From: Pinus tabuliformis
Lineage: Eukaryota; Streptophyta; Pinopsida; Pinales; Pinaceae
Direction: 5' to 3'
Assembly: GCA_031772625.1 (NCBI GenBank)
Contig: CM062818.1
Span: 1,678,169,167 to 1,678,233,166, forward strand
Length of the DNA: 64,000 nucleotides
The notes beneath the pieces are model-generated. The model had not been told where the DNA came from and made no database searches. It saw only the letters and a list, made by a program, of their open reading frames with translations. Shown in pieces: positions 1 through 10,136 of this stretch. A program made the translations under genes and the position numbers. The first letter of the stretch is position 1. Each line of letters starts with the position of its first letter.

Positions 1-691
1 TGAAAATGGTGAAATATGGCGACTCACCTCTTCATTTACAAATGCTATGATTAATGCATAAGATTTGTTGTTCTTGTTTTCCTAAATGACGAGCTCTTTG
101 TCCGATGTAGGTTGTTCTGGCTCTGTGTCTCTGTCTCCAACACACACTTCTTTCCACAACTCATTGAAAATGAGCATGTGTTTTATCATTCGGGACCACT
201 CAGGATAGTTCTCTTTGCCAATGAGAACTATTCCCACAATAGATATGATTGAATGCATATTATAAAAAATACTTCTGCTGATAGAAAAATACTTCTGCCA
301 ATATACAGTAAAATTGTACTTCTGGTGGTAATTTTTAAAAAATTACAATTCAAAGGGGCATTCTCTCCATATAGGGCTTTGTACTATCTTTGTCTTTAAT
401 GAAAATATAAAACATTTCCCAAAGAAATATTCAGATCAGGTATGCACTCTCAAAAAAAATTCAAATCTCTTCCTCATCAATTTTTTTTTCTTATGGTTCC
501 TGTGTAGCGCGTGATATAGCGCCGATAGCGTCTTTATCGGTTCAGACTTTCACTTTTCCTCAACGACACAAAATATTTGAAAACCTGTGTTCAGAGTTTC
601 ACTTACTACCAAAACAGAAAGAATTGAAATTTTGTGTACAGCTGTGCGTACTCCGCTCCATAAAGAAGATTCCACATCATATTACACACAA

Positions 692-767
692 GCAGCGTAA
701 ATCATATTACAGGCAGCGTAATATCATATTACAGGCAGCGTAAATCATATTCAGGCAGCGTAAATCA
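692..767. repeat. Short tandem repeat, unit about 21 bp
   Basis: Four successive units begin with GCAGCGTAA at 692, 713, 735 and 755. The first three continue with ATCATATTACA-like sequence and the last is partial. Unit length varies from 20 to 22 bp. Confidence 0.85.
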
Positions 768-1431
768 CACAACATTCAAACTTCAGGCCTCAACGCATAT
801 GCCATGAACAGCTCAATACAATGCCAAAAATAGCGTATAGCCAAAAAAACTCAACATATATATACCAGCGTTCTTCAAAACAGGAGCAACGTTTTGTAAA
901 TATTTATGGAAGGGAGTAACATTCAAATCAGCGGAGCAACGTTCTTCACAATCGCTGCTAATCTCACATGCACTTCTAAATCGCTGAAGAGGGAAATCAG
1001 TTTTCAAAACCTTTTTTTTTTAGAGATTCAATTCAGATCTACTATTTCTTTGCTCTAAAAATGCGAATCCAGGAATGGTGGCTTTTTAAGGTGCCTCATG
1101 TAAACAGCAAATGAAGAAAGAGAGGCATCTCATGTCTGATTCGCATACCTAAAAAGCTCGAAATATTTTTTACCTAAAACATTTCCAGGTAGGAAAATTT
1201 CACTATGATGGCATTTACTGCAACATCGATGCAAGAAACAAAAATATCACTACCATGACAGCCTCACGATGGCTCTTGGGGCCATGCAGCAAGAGAACCG
1301 TCCATTGAAACCAGAACAAAATGCAGCAAGAGCTATTCCACCGAAACGTCTTCAAACAATATTCCAGTTCTGAAGTCGTCCCTCTCTCAACGCTTTCTGA
1401 ATTTAGGCAGTAAGAACAGTGAACAGACTAT

Positions 1432-1510
1432 GTAGTAGACAGAGAGGACAGAGAGCGCAGTAGATAGTGGACAGAGAGCAGTAGACAGTGGACAGAGAGT
1501 AGTAGGCAGA
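1432..1510. repeat. Degenerate GACAGAGAG/AGTAG tandem repeat
   Basis: Repeated words GACAGAGAG and CAGTAGACAGTG alternate over about 80 bp, with unit length near 20 bp. It lies about 30 bp from the primer binding site of the minus-strand Copia-like element, that is, in its leader. Confidence 0.75.
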
Positions 1511-1537
1511 AGGGAGTTACAACTATTTTTGGAGCTG

Positions 1538-1727
1538 GCTCTAATACCATGTCAGACCAGGCAGTAACTCCTCAACCAAAATTGATTCATATATCTCATT
1601 CCTTCAGGTAGGTCTTCATTATATACATGAGGGAGAGACTGTTCACTTCATCTCCCAATGACTGTTCATATTACTTATTTATTTATTTACATTATATTCA
1701 TCCAATCTTGATGATTAGGTGTCAACA
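1538..1727 (-). mobile_element. Short LTR and primer binding site of a minus-strand Copia-like element
   Basis: On the minus strand the sequence starts TGTTGACACC at 1727, ends TCTGACA at 1550, and is followed at once by TGGTATTAGAGC (1549-1538). That is one change from TGGTATCAGAGC, the initiator-tRNA-Met primer site used by plant Copia elements. The LTR is therefore 178 bp, short for the class. Its partner LTR and coding region must lie left of the window. Its last base directly abuts the left edge of Gyp1. Confidence 0.7.
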
Positions 1728-2561
1728 GAAACTCCACTAATAATTGCCATAGAAGTATAAAATTCTATAAGTGTCGTGTAGTTTCTTCATTAGGGCTAGC
1801 GAAGCTGCTTTTAGGTCTCCTTGAAGAGAAAGTTTCTAGATCAAGGTCATTTTTTACTCCAATTCTCCCTATTGCTAGGCATTGGCCTTAAATCCTTTGT
1901 GATCAATCTTAACTCAACGCTTCTTCTTTCTTTTGACCTTTTTCTCACCTCTTTTCACCGTCCCTTTAAGTTTAAGGAGGTCTCTTTAGGGCTTGGTGAA
2001 AATTCTAATAGAAGAGTGTGTTTTCAATTTCGTTTGGATAGATCTCTTCTTTAGTGTCTCTTCTAGTGATCCTCACATGTTGATGTAATTCCTACTGTGG
2101 GATCTCTAGAAATTTGATGCCCTAGCCATCACACCAAGTGGGAACCCTAGAAGTTAAACCTTCAACTTGGGGATTTCTTTAAGGCTTGTGCTTTAGTACT
2201 TATTGAAGCATATCATTCATATCCTTTTCTCTTATCTACCCTAACCTTTGATGAACTTATATATCATCAAATATCTCAACCCTAGGTCTCGTGTAGTCTT
2301 CCTTTCAAGGGGGTTTGCTTGGAAATTCTTCCTAGCTTCTCCCAAAGCTCACACTTCCATTGAATGAGCCTCCTTGCATCACTTCAAATCTATCCTTGAT
2401 ATATCGATCATAAGTGAGGGGCAGTGGGACTCCTCCCGTCAATCAAGATCCGAGAAGAGATGGGGATTTATGTTGTGGTGACAATGGGCCTCTGTCCCAG
2501 GGTGTTGTTGTGCCCTCTAGCTTTTGCCTCTTTACAAGGTTTTCTAGTTTGTGCAGCAACA
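1728..2561 (+). repeat. Gyp1 left LTR (5'-truncated)
   Basis: It pairs with 10409-11252 and ends in GCAGCAACA just before the primer binding site. The right-hand copy has LTR-like sequence extending to about 10137, so the left copy has probably lost its first few hundred bases at the junction with the Copia-like LTR. Confidence 0.75.
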
Positions 2562-2564
2562 TTT

Positions 2565-2583
2565 TGGGCACCATTGTCAGGGA
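2565..2583 (+). other. Gyp1 degenerate primer binding site (tRNA-Asp type)
   Basis: TGGGCACCATTGTCAGGGA lies four bases after the LTR end. Apart from one extra G it differs from the plant tRNA-Asp complement TGGCGCCGTTGCCGGGGA only by G-to-A or C-to-T changes, mostly at CpG sites. That is the pattern expected of a methylated, ageing element. Confidence 0.6.
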
Positions 2584-3029
2584 GGAAGAAGGTCTATCTT
2601 TCCTATGAATCATTGAGGAATTGATTCATTAACAAAATTATAAGTGTTCCTCTAGCGACTCCACAATCCTCCCATGGAGATTGAAGACCCATCCATTCTA
2701 ACTTATCAACGAAGAGGTGATGAGCCTCCTCATACTCCTTTCTTTGATAAGGTCAGTAAGCGAAGAGTCTTGCACACATGGGAGAAACATTCACTCTATC
2801 CATTAAACCTTGGTAATATATTTGGAGCACCCCACTATCCTTATCCTTTCCATCAATAATTATCGAAATTCTATGGGAAAGAGGACAGGGAATCTCAAGA
2901 GCACCTCATACAATTTGAGTTTCTCATGAGTAATCCGAAACATAGTGAAGATGAGAACAAGATCATGTTTTCCAATACATTTTGGGGTGATGCTCAAATA
3001 TGGTTCCAACCATTAAATGTTGCCTCTGT

Positions 3030-4090
3030 TGTTGATTTTGGGTAGCATCAGATGTTCTCTAGCTACGAAACTTTATGGAGGGGCTAGTACACATGAGATC
3101 TCCAGAACCCAAAAATCATTTCGAGAAATTCCACCCGAATGAGGAGTTATTAAAATAATTAATATATGTAATGGGTTCCTAAGTCTAAACTTAGGAAAAT
3201 AAAAATATTAATGGGTACTAATAAAAATATGGGTGAGAAACTTCTAAGTGACAGGGATCAAGCCTATTTTAATCTTAGTCGTTGATTATGGACTTAATCT
3301 TAGTCGTTGATTCATCAATAGGAAAAGTATAAGAGGAGGCTTGAGAATCAGTTCAAGATACACTTGAGAGATCAATCAGTTTGATTTTTCTGGGGTGTGG
3401 TTTGCTGAGCAAATCGAATAGGTGATCTGGGTTCCAATGAGAGGGGCAGTTTGGTAGAAGGACTTCGGTCCAAGGCCGAAAATACATAGCAGAGAGGCAG
3501 AGCAACACAAGGAGAGACAACGCAGAGGGAGAGCTCTGACGCAGTGTCGCAATGACATAGTGATGCAGTGACACAGTGTTGTAGTGACGCAGTGATGCAA
3601 TGATGCAGTGACACAGAGGAGGCTAAGGGGTCTCAGTGTCGCAGTGACGTAGTGAACAACTCCTAGAGGAGGTGACGCAGTTCTAGCACAGAGCTTGGAG
3701 CAACCATCATTGCCCAACATTAGGAACAATGCAGTCACCTTTGGGGTTTGTTCATCCAGGTGTTGGCCCCATCTATTCTCTGTTGTGTGAGCCAGATTTG
3801 GCACGCTAGTTGTATTAAAAAATATGCTTAATAATATAAACCCTCTATATTATGCACCTATTTTCTCGCATTGGGGTTTTCCAGGGACGATCGTCCAAAA
3901 ATAACGGTATCCCTTGTTTATTTTTCTCGTTCTATTTTCAATTCATGATCTGTATGTATGTGTAGTCTGCAATAGTGTTCTCATCATTTTTTAAATAATT
4001 AAACAATTTGTTGAATATAAAAACTAGTAGTAAATGGTAAACCAATGATTTTACTAGGATTTCTGATGTGTAGATTCAGAAATTTTCACA
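3030..4090 (+). repeat. TRG-A left LTR
   Basis: It starts with TG and ends with CA, and aligns along its length with 6200-7292. The middle (about 3535-3665) is a degenerate repeat built on GTGACGCA/GTGATGCA, present in both LTRs. Confidence 0.88.
3535..3665. repeat. GTGACGCA-type short tandem repeat inside the LTR
   Basis: Octamers and nonamers of the form GCAGTGAC(A)CA or GCAGTGATGCA recur about a dozen times. The matching array in the right LTR lies at about 6705-6860. Reading frames across it are low-complexity artefacts (runs such as SLHHCVTASL) and are not genes. Confidence 0.8.
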
Positions 4091-4102
4091 TGGTATCAGA
4101 GC
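4091..4102 (+). other. TRG-A primer binding site (initiator tRNA-Met)
   Basis: TGGTATCAGAGC directly follows the CA end of the left LTR and is the exact Copia-type complement of the initiator tRNA-Met 3' end. Confidence 0.9.
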
Positions 4103-4727
4103 ATTGCAAATCATAGGAAACTGAAGACACCAGCCAGGAGATCCAGAGAATTTGTTGCAGAGAAGCAGCTGTCCCAAGTGATAGCATCGTTTCAGACGCA
4201 GAGGAGCAGTTGAAGGCGTGATGTAGAGCCAGAAAAGTGACACAAAGGCTCACGCGGTGCCCGCATCAACATTTAGATCCTGCAAAAGGTGACACAAAAC
4301 CCAAGACGAGCTCACGTAGTGACTGCATCAGCTCTCTGGGCCAACGCAGAGCCTGAGATGCTTGAATGAGTTAGTTGTTGGGGTTGGAGGAGCAAAGCAG
4401 ATCCGACCAGTGGAGCTGGTGGGACATTGTTGTTGTTGGTGCAGAACAATGTCTGTGGAGACAGATCCAAGGTAGAGGGAGTCATTGCCTTGACAAATTT
4501 CTATCCAAATAAATCTAGATCCAAGTTGCAATAGCAAAGGAGGATTGGAGAGGAGTGATTCGACATTTGGCCGGAGGATTTTCGTGAAGGAAATCAGGAC
4601 TCAGAGGGAGTCTAGAGGAGCTTTTTCCTTAGATGGTTTCTTGCGATAAAGAAATCCAAATCCAATTCTTGTTGGATTAGCAACAGGAGAGGGAGAAAAG
4701 AACTTGTCCTATATTTGTTGAGTAGAG

Positions 4728-5593
4728 ATGGCAGTCAATGGACTAAGGGATCAGGACAGATTGGATGGAGATTCCAATTTTGTCATCTAGAAGGTCAAGA
4801 TCCTGGCAATCCTAGACAAACATCGCATCAAGGACCATGCCTTGAAAGTAGTTGTTGTTTCGATCGACATTGATCCATTAAAGAAGTACGAGGAGGCCCA
4901 GGCAAAGGCCAAGTGCATGATCCTAGACAGGGTCAAAGATCATGTAGTACCACACATTGTTGAGAAGGAAACAACAAGGGAATGTGGAAGGTGTTGACCA
5001 CCTTGTACCAGGGCACTTTTTTCCAACGGAAGATGCTATTAGAAAATCAGTTGAGACAGTACCAGATGCAGAAGGGAGAAGAGATCGATCCCTTTTCTCC
5101 TCAGGTTGCAATGGGTTAGAGACCAGTTGACTTCCGTGGGGTCTACACCATATCCTAAGTTCATGGTCAAGACTGCCCTGAATGCAATCACCGAGGACTG
5201 GGAAACATTTGTGCAAAGTATCTTAGGCAAAGAGACTCTCCCCAGTTGGGAGGCGATGTGGGAAGCTCTTCGATAAGAAGAGATCAAGAGGCTGACCAAG
5301 GCAGGGGGTGGTGACAAACGAGCCCGAGTCAAGGAGGAGGAGGATGCAGCTCTCGCACCATCGAGACAACAAGGGCAGCAGAAGAGGAATAAGAAGGACA
5401 TTTCCTAGGTCAGATGTTCAAGTGTGGGGAACTTGGACTCTTCGCCACTCAGTTCCCCTGGAAAAAGGACAAAGAGGAGGCTTCTAACTCAAAGGTTGAT
5501 CCAACAAAAGTTGACATTGAAGGCAAGGATGATGATTGTGCCATGAGTGCTCATGAGCCTCTGGAGAAGAGGTGGGGCGACATGGAGTTGTAG
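4728..5593 (+). pseudogene. TRG-A gag (Copia-type, UBN2-like)
   Basis: It begins MAVNGLRDQDRLDG at the ATG at 4728 and runs through KILAILDKHRIKDHAL, KYEEAQAKAKCMILD and HVVPHIVEKET, closely matching the better-preserved gag of TRG-B. A Trp codon has become TAG near 4788, a frameshift follows at about 4976, and more stops lie downstream. The zinc knuckle region (FKCGELGLFATQF, near 5415) has lost several of its Cys/His ligands. The last recognisable part reads MSAHEPLEKRWGDMEL and stops at 5591-5593; the same tail closes the TRG-B gag. Not translatable. Confidence 0.8.
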
Positions 5594-6199
5594 TCAAGAG
5601 GACTATATCAGTGCGAGCAAGATCCTTGAGGTGCCCAAACTCTTGGATCACATATGGCTACGAGAGCCCTTAATGACAGTAGCAAAATGACGAGTGTCGG
5701 TTGGAGCGAGGTGTGATGAATCGACAGTGGCAAAGCTAGAGTGCCAACGTCTGAGGCAGCACAGTGGATTTTGTAGCAGTGTGAGAGGCACAGAGAAGTT
5801 TGCAGCAACGCAGTAGCAACAAAAGGTCAGCACATATTAGCAGAAAAGGTAGCTTCAGCATCACGAGGCATCCAACTGACCAGCATGTCAGTTTTTGGGT
5901 GAAGTTCAGTTGCTTACTTCTCAGCAACTGAGTTGCAGTGCAGTAGTTAGCAGTGGCAGTGCTATGGGCAGCATTTTGAGAGGGAGTTGTAGTACAGATG
6001 TAGGAGTGGCAGTGGCAGAGTCATGGGCAGCAGTATAGGAAGCATCAGTGCAGTGGATGAAGAGCATCAGGCCAAGCATCAGTGCAGTGGATGAAGAGCA
6101 TCAGGCCAAGCATCAGCAGTACAGAGGATCGATGCAATGGATCAATGTAATACTTTTGTTGAGAAGTATTGTCAGAGCACATTCCTTGCTAAGAGGGAG
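5594..6199 (+). repeat. Post-gag GCAGTGGCAG-rich repetitive tract of TRG-A
   Basis: Non-coding sequence between gag and the right LTR, rich in GCAGTGGCAG, CATGGGCAGCAG and GCAACGCAG words. It includes an exact 34-bp tandem duplication (6042-6075 and 6076-6109) and ends in the purine tract AAGAGGGAG at 6191-6199, the likely polypurine primer. TRG-B has a similar tract at the same place. Confidence 0.7.
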
Positions 6200-7292
6200 T
6201 GTTGATTTTGGGTAGCATCAAATGTGCTCTAGCTCCGAAATTTTGTGGAGGGGCTAGAATACATGAGATCTCCAGAACCGAAAAATTATTTGGAGAAATT
6301 CCACCTGGATGAGGAGTTATTAAAATAATTAATATTTTTAATGGGTTCCTAAGTTTAAACTTAGGAAAATAAAAATATTAATGGGTATTAATAAGAATAT
6401 GGGTGAGAAACTTCTAATTGACGAGGATCAAGTCTGTTTTAATCTTAGTCATTGATTAGGGACTTAATCTCGGTCGTTGATTCATCAACAAGAAAAGTAT
6501 AAGAGGAGGCTTGAGCGTCAGTTGGAGATACACTTGAGAGATCAATTAGTTCGATTTTTCTGGGGCGTGATTTGCTGAGAAAATCGAATAAGTGATCGAA
6601 GTTGCAGTGAGAAGGACAGTTTGGTAGAAGGACTTCAATCCAAGGCCAAAAATACATAGCAAAGAGGCAAAGCAACACCAGGAGAGACCGCACAAAAGGA
6701 GAGCTCTGATGCAGTGTCGCAGTGACGCAGTGACACAGTGATGCAGTGACATAGTGTCGCAATGATGCAATGATGCAGTTTCATAGTGACACAGTGACGC
6801 ATTGATGCAATGACACAATGGAGGCTAAGGGGTTTCAGTGATGTAGTGACACAGTGAGCATCTCGTAGAGGAGGTGATGCGGTTCCATCACAGATCTTAG
6901 AGTAGCCATCATTGCCCAGCACTGGGAACAACACAGTCACCTTTGGGGTTTGTTCATCCAGGTGTTGGCCCCATTTATTCTTTGTTGGGTGAGCCAGTTT
7001 TGGCACCCTAGTTGTATTCAGAAATCTACTTAATAATACAAACCCTCTATATGCTACACCAATTTTCCCGCATTAGGTTTTTCCGGGGACGATTGTCAAA
7101 AACTAACGGTGTCCCTTGTGTATTTGTCTTGTTCTATTTTCAGTTCATGATCTGCATGTATGTGTAGTCTGCAATAGTGTTTTCACCGTTGTTTAAATAA
7201 TTAAACAACTTGTTGAATGTAAAAACAAGTAGGATATGGAAAACCAATGATTGCATTAGGATTTCTTATGTTTAGATTCAGAAATTTTCACA
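6200..7292 (+). repeat. TRG-A right LTR
   Basis: It starts TGTTGATTTTGG after the purine tract and ends TTTTCACA before the target duplication TCTAT (7293-7297). It is collinear with 3030-4090, with scattered substitutions indicating an old insertion. Confidence 0.88.
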
Positions 7293-7837
7293 TCTATTTC
7301 ATCTTGGAATGACATTGTCACTATGTTCAAGAAGAAATGGTTCAAGGAGCAAGATGTTTTTGAGCTATATAGAGGCATCCTCTCTAGTAAAAGAGAAGAA
7401 GGGGAGCTTGTTAATGAATTCAACCAAAGGTTCAACACCCTCATGCACCTCATCCCGGAACAACTTAGACCCCGAAATAGTGTCATATTTGTTTCCTACC
7501 TTAACGCATTTACTGAAAGGATATCATTTGATGTGAGGAATAAGAAACCCACTGACCTCTTTTAAGCTCAAGGAAAAACTTTTGATCTTGATCAAGCCAT
7601 GAAGGAAGCTTCTATCAATATTGTATGTCTAGATGACCAAGATAATCGTACAAGTGAAGCTGACTCACACCCTAGGAGGGACCTCACAAGGCCATGGATT
7701 GGCAAGGTAAAGAAAGAAAAGTGCAAAGAGAAGCCTCTTGAACTTTTTGACATTGACCCTACCACTGTGGTGGATTTGAATAAAAAAAGATCCTTTCTAT
7801 ATTGCCTTGAATATTGATGAATCCACCATAAGGAATT

Positions 7838-7905
7838 GCATCATCGATGTTGGGTCTTCAGCCAACATCATGCCTCTAAGAATAATGCAAGAACTAGGGT
7901 AAGCT
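7838..7905 (+). pseudogene. Gyp1 aspartic protease fragment
   Basis: The plus-strand reading NCIIDVGSSANIMPLRIMQ matches the retroviral-type aspartic protease active-site region of plant Gypsy elements (usually IIDSGASSNIMP). The catalytic Asp is kept and the next residue, normally Ser or Thr, is Val. A TAA lies a few codons upstream, so the domain is not translatable. It lies between gag and the RNase H-like domain, the expected place for protease. Confidence 0.6.
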
Positions 7906-8057
7906 ATATCAAAGAATATTTAGGTAAATGTGTAATCGACTCTAAGGAAATTGAAGCCTATGGCGTGATAAAATAAAAGAAGGTATACTTGCAAAGTTAT
8001 CCTCAAAAGGAAATTATCATGGACATACTTGTAGTACATATCCCTCAATCATGGTGA

Positions 8058-8700
8058 ATGATCTTGTCTAAACAATTCACAGATGACCTCATGATCACTA
8101 CGAACAAAGACAAGTCTGGTATTAGGATGCCCTTGGGAGAAAATTCTTGTGCCATAATACCTAGACATGAATTTACTAGGTCGATGATTACTCACTCATG
8201 GGAGTCTGATGAGGATTTGCAGGAGGAAGACTATGAGTTCGGTGAATGGAGGTCACTTAAGAACGAACCTGCCATAACCCCTATGCCTCTTGGGATGTGG
8301 ACTATGTACTTTGATGGGGCTTACTCAAAGGCTGGTTCTGGGGCTCGTGTGGTACTCATTTCCCCATCCGAAGCCTATACGCTATTTTCCCTAAAGCTTT
8401 AGTTTGAATGCACTAACAATATAGCTAAGAATGAAGCCCTCTTATTAAGACTTGATTCCTCCATATCTAAACAAACTAAAGATTGATCATCATAGGTGAT
8501 TTTGACCTAAATGTTTCTCAAGTAAAAGGATCCTTCAACACCAAGCATGAAAACTTGAAGCCATAAAAGGAGAGGGTTACAAATGTACTCAAATACTTCT
8601 AAGAGTTGTTTATTCGAGCAGTCCGTAGAGCCCTTAATTTCATTGTTGATGCCCTTGATGTGGCTGCATCAAATTATCAATACCTTGATGAAAATATTTC
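8058..8700 (+). pseudogene. Gyp1 RNase H-like domain located upstream of the reverse transcriptase
   Basis: A reading frame from 8058 passes a spacer and then reads WTMYFDGAYSKAGSGARVVL, the first strand of the plant RNase H fold with its catalytic Asp. After a stop come CTNNIAKNEALLL (catalytic Glu), then GDFDLNVSQVKG (Asp), KHENLKP, and RALNFIVDALDVAAS (final Asp). All four acidic positions can be read despite stops and frame changes. The NQV-KG and KHE-LKPY features resemble the RVT_3/archaeal-type RNase H carried as an extra domain by some plant Tat-lineage Gypsy elements. It lies before the polymerase; a separate classical RNase H start follows the polymerase. Confidence 0.65.
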
Positions 8701-9119
8701 TAAGTTGGGAAGATGTATAGTAGACACCATATACCGACCAGCCATTCCTGATTACAATGAACATTGGCTTGTTTTCAAGAGCGACAACGAGATAAATGGC
8801 TTTCTCCAAAATCGTGATGAATCACATACCCAAGAGGAAGATCCGATTAATGAGCTACACTTTGATAGGAATGACCATAGTACAACCGAGCTTGAAGATC
8901 ACAATTCATCTAATACTATGGATCTCAACTTAAGGACTTCTTTTCCCCCCTAAATGGTCAAAATTGGAAAAGGGTTAGCTAAGTAGAAAAGAGACGAAAT
9001 CGAACGATTGTTAAGAGAATTTAAGGATGTGTTTGCTTGGCCTTATGACGATTTGAAAGCTTATAGCCCAGAAATATACAACATACTATCCCTCTCAAAG
9101 AAGGGGCTAAGCCTGTTAG

Positions 9120-9830
9120 GAAAAAGTTGAGAAGAATGAACCCTAAGCTTTAAAGAGGAGTTTCAAAAGATGGTGGATGCAAGCATTATTGGCCCTATTC
9201 GTCACTCTTCATGGATCTCTAATCCCATGATTACCCGAAAGACGACTGGGAACATTAGGATGTGCATTAACTTTAGGGATCTTAACCAGGTATGTTTAAA
9301 AGACAATTACCCATTACCCAACATGGAAAACTTGCTGCAAAGAATAACTAGTTCCCAAATGATGTCATTTTTGGATGGTTTCTCCGAGTATAATCAAGTT
9401 GTGGTAAAAGAAGAGGACCAATTGAAAACTGCATTCACCACTCCTTGGGGACTTATATGTATCTTAGAATGCCCTTTGGTTTGTTAAACGCAGGTTCCAC
9501 TTTCCAAAGAGCCATGGACTTTGCTTTCAGAGACCTTATAGGGAAGATCATGGAGATATACCAAGATGACTTAATTGTGGCATCTAAAGAAAGGAGGGAT
9601 CATTGCAAGCATCTAAGAAAGGTATTTGAAAAATGTAGGCAATATAACATATCTCTCAATCCTAAGAAATCCATTTTTGGGGTTGATCGAGGAAAATTGT
9701 TAGGTCATGTCATATATAAAGAAGGGATTAGTATTGACCCCGAAAGAATTGAAGTGATTAAGAAAATTCCTGCCCCTAAGGATAAAGGAACCTTAAGGTC
9801 ATTCTTCTAAAAGATCAATTTCGTGGGAAG
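9120..9830 (+). pseudogene. Gyp1 reverse transcriptase
   Basis: Motifs appear in order: EEFQKMVDASIIGPIRHSSW, GNIRMCINFRDLNQVC, DNYPLPNMENLL, SFLDGFSEYNQV, TAFTTPWG, then after a frameshift near 9450 YLRMPFGLLNAGSTFQRAMD and the YQDD catalytic box (QDDLIVA), followed by GKLLGHVIYKEGISIDPERI. These are the palm and thumb signatures of Ty3/Gypsy polymerase. The frame breaks at about 9450 and a stop at 9808 precede KINFVGRFIPNFAEI. It would copy element RNA into DNA; here it is inactive. Confidence 0.88.
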
Positions 9831-9889
9831 ATTCATACCAAATTTTGCGGAAATTGTCAAATCAATGAATGACCTATTAAAAAATTATG

Positions 9890-10136
9890 CCTCCTACATA
9901 TGAGATAGTACGAAGGATAGATCTTTCAAGGAAATCAAAGAAAGAATTGCGTTTGCCCCTGTCCTAGCCAACCCTGATTAAGCTAAAGACTTTATCATCT
10001 ATTCTTTTACTTCTAAGGATATTATCGTCGGTGCACTTATGCAAAAAGACAATGAAGGAAACGACCGACCAATAGCCTTCATGAGTAAACCTCTTTGAGA
10101 TGCTGAGACGTGGAATTTGGACAAATTTAATGCATC
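9890..10136 (+). pseudogene. Gyp1 second (classical) RNase H, truncated
   Basis: FKEIKERIAFAPVLANPD is followed by DFIIYSFTSKDIIVGALMQ and RPIAFMSKPL, the usual start of the Gypsy RNase H that follows reverse transcriptase. In-frame stops are present, and the similarity ends at about 10136, where LTR-like sequence begins. The rest of the domain and the whole integrase are missing. Confidence 0.7.

Larger units (their letters stand above)
1..1537 (-). mobile_element. Leader/internal region of a minus-strand Copia-like element, no coding recognised
   Basis: This stretch lies downstream, in minus-strand sense, of the LTR and primer binding site at 1538-1727, so it should be the 5' leader and internal part of that element, running off the left edge of the window. 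I see no gag, protease or polymerase motif on either strand; the only reading frames are under 70 codons. It contains two tandem-repeat patches, listed separately. Assignment to the element is inferred from adjacency. Confidence 0.4.
3030..7292 (+). mobile_element. TRG-A: gag-only terminal-repeat retrotransposon inserted in Gyp1
   Basis: The element has LTRs of 1061 bp (3030-4090) and 1093 bp (6200-7292), both starting TGTTGATTTTGG and ending TTTTCACA. It has a TGGTATCAGAGC primer site straight after the left LTR, a purine tract just before the right LTR, and flanking 5-bp target duplications TCTGT/TCTAT. The 2.1 kb interior encodes only a decayed Copia-type gag (UBN2-like) and no protease, integrase or polymerase. 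This is the architecture described in plants as terminal-repeat retrotransposons with a GAG domain (TR-GAG). It would depend on enzymes from an autonomous Copia element. Confidence 0.88.
2674..7817 (+). pseudogene. Gyp1 gag, interrupted by TRG-A
   Basis: The first part (2674-3029) starts MEIEDPS and, after a stop at 2857-2859, continues through a capsid-like stretch ending FSNTFWGDAQIWFQPL, the conserved Gypsy gag context. The frame resumes at 7293 after the inserted element with SSWNDIVTMFKKKWF and continues with LVNEFNQRFNTL, typical of a retrotransposon gag domain. Further stops occur at 7562. Removing TRG-A and one copy of its 5-bp target duplication (3025-3029 TCTGT, 7293-7297 TCTAT) restores alignment of the two halves. 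The coding remains extend to about 7817. Gag would form the particle; this copy cannot be translated whole. Confidence 0.75.

Noticed and set aside
692-767. Short regularly spaced repeats that could suggest a CRISPR-like array (also 40512-40621)
   Set aside because: Units are contiguous or carry repeated rather than unique spacers, and the setting is a plant nuclear genome.
3353-3804. Minus-strand frames rich in SLHHC and TASL (also 6445-7006)
   Set aside because: They are translations of the GTGACGCA repeat in the TRG-A LTRs and appear in several frames at once. Low complexity, no domain.
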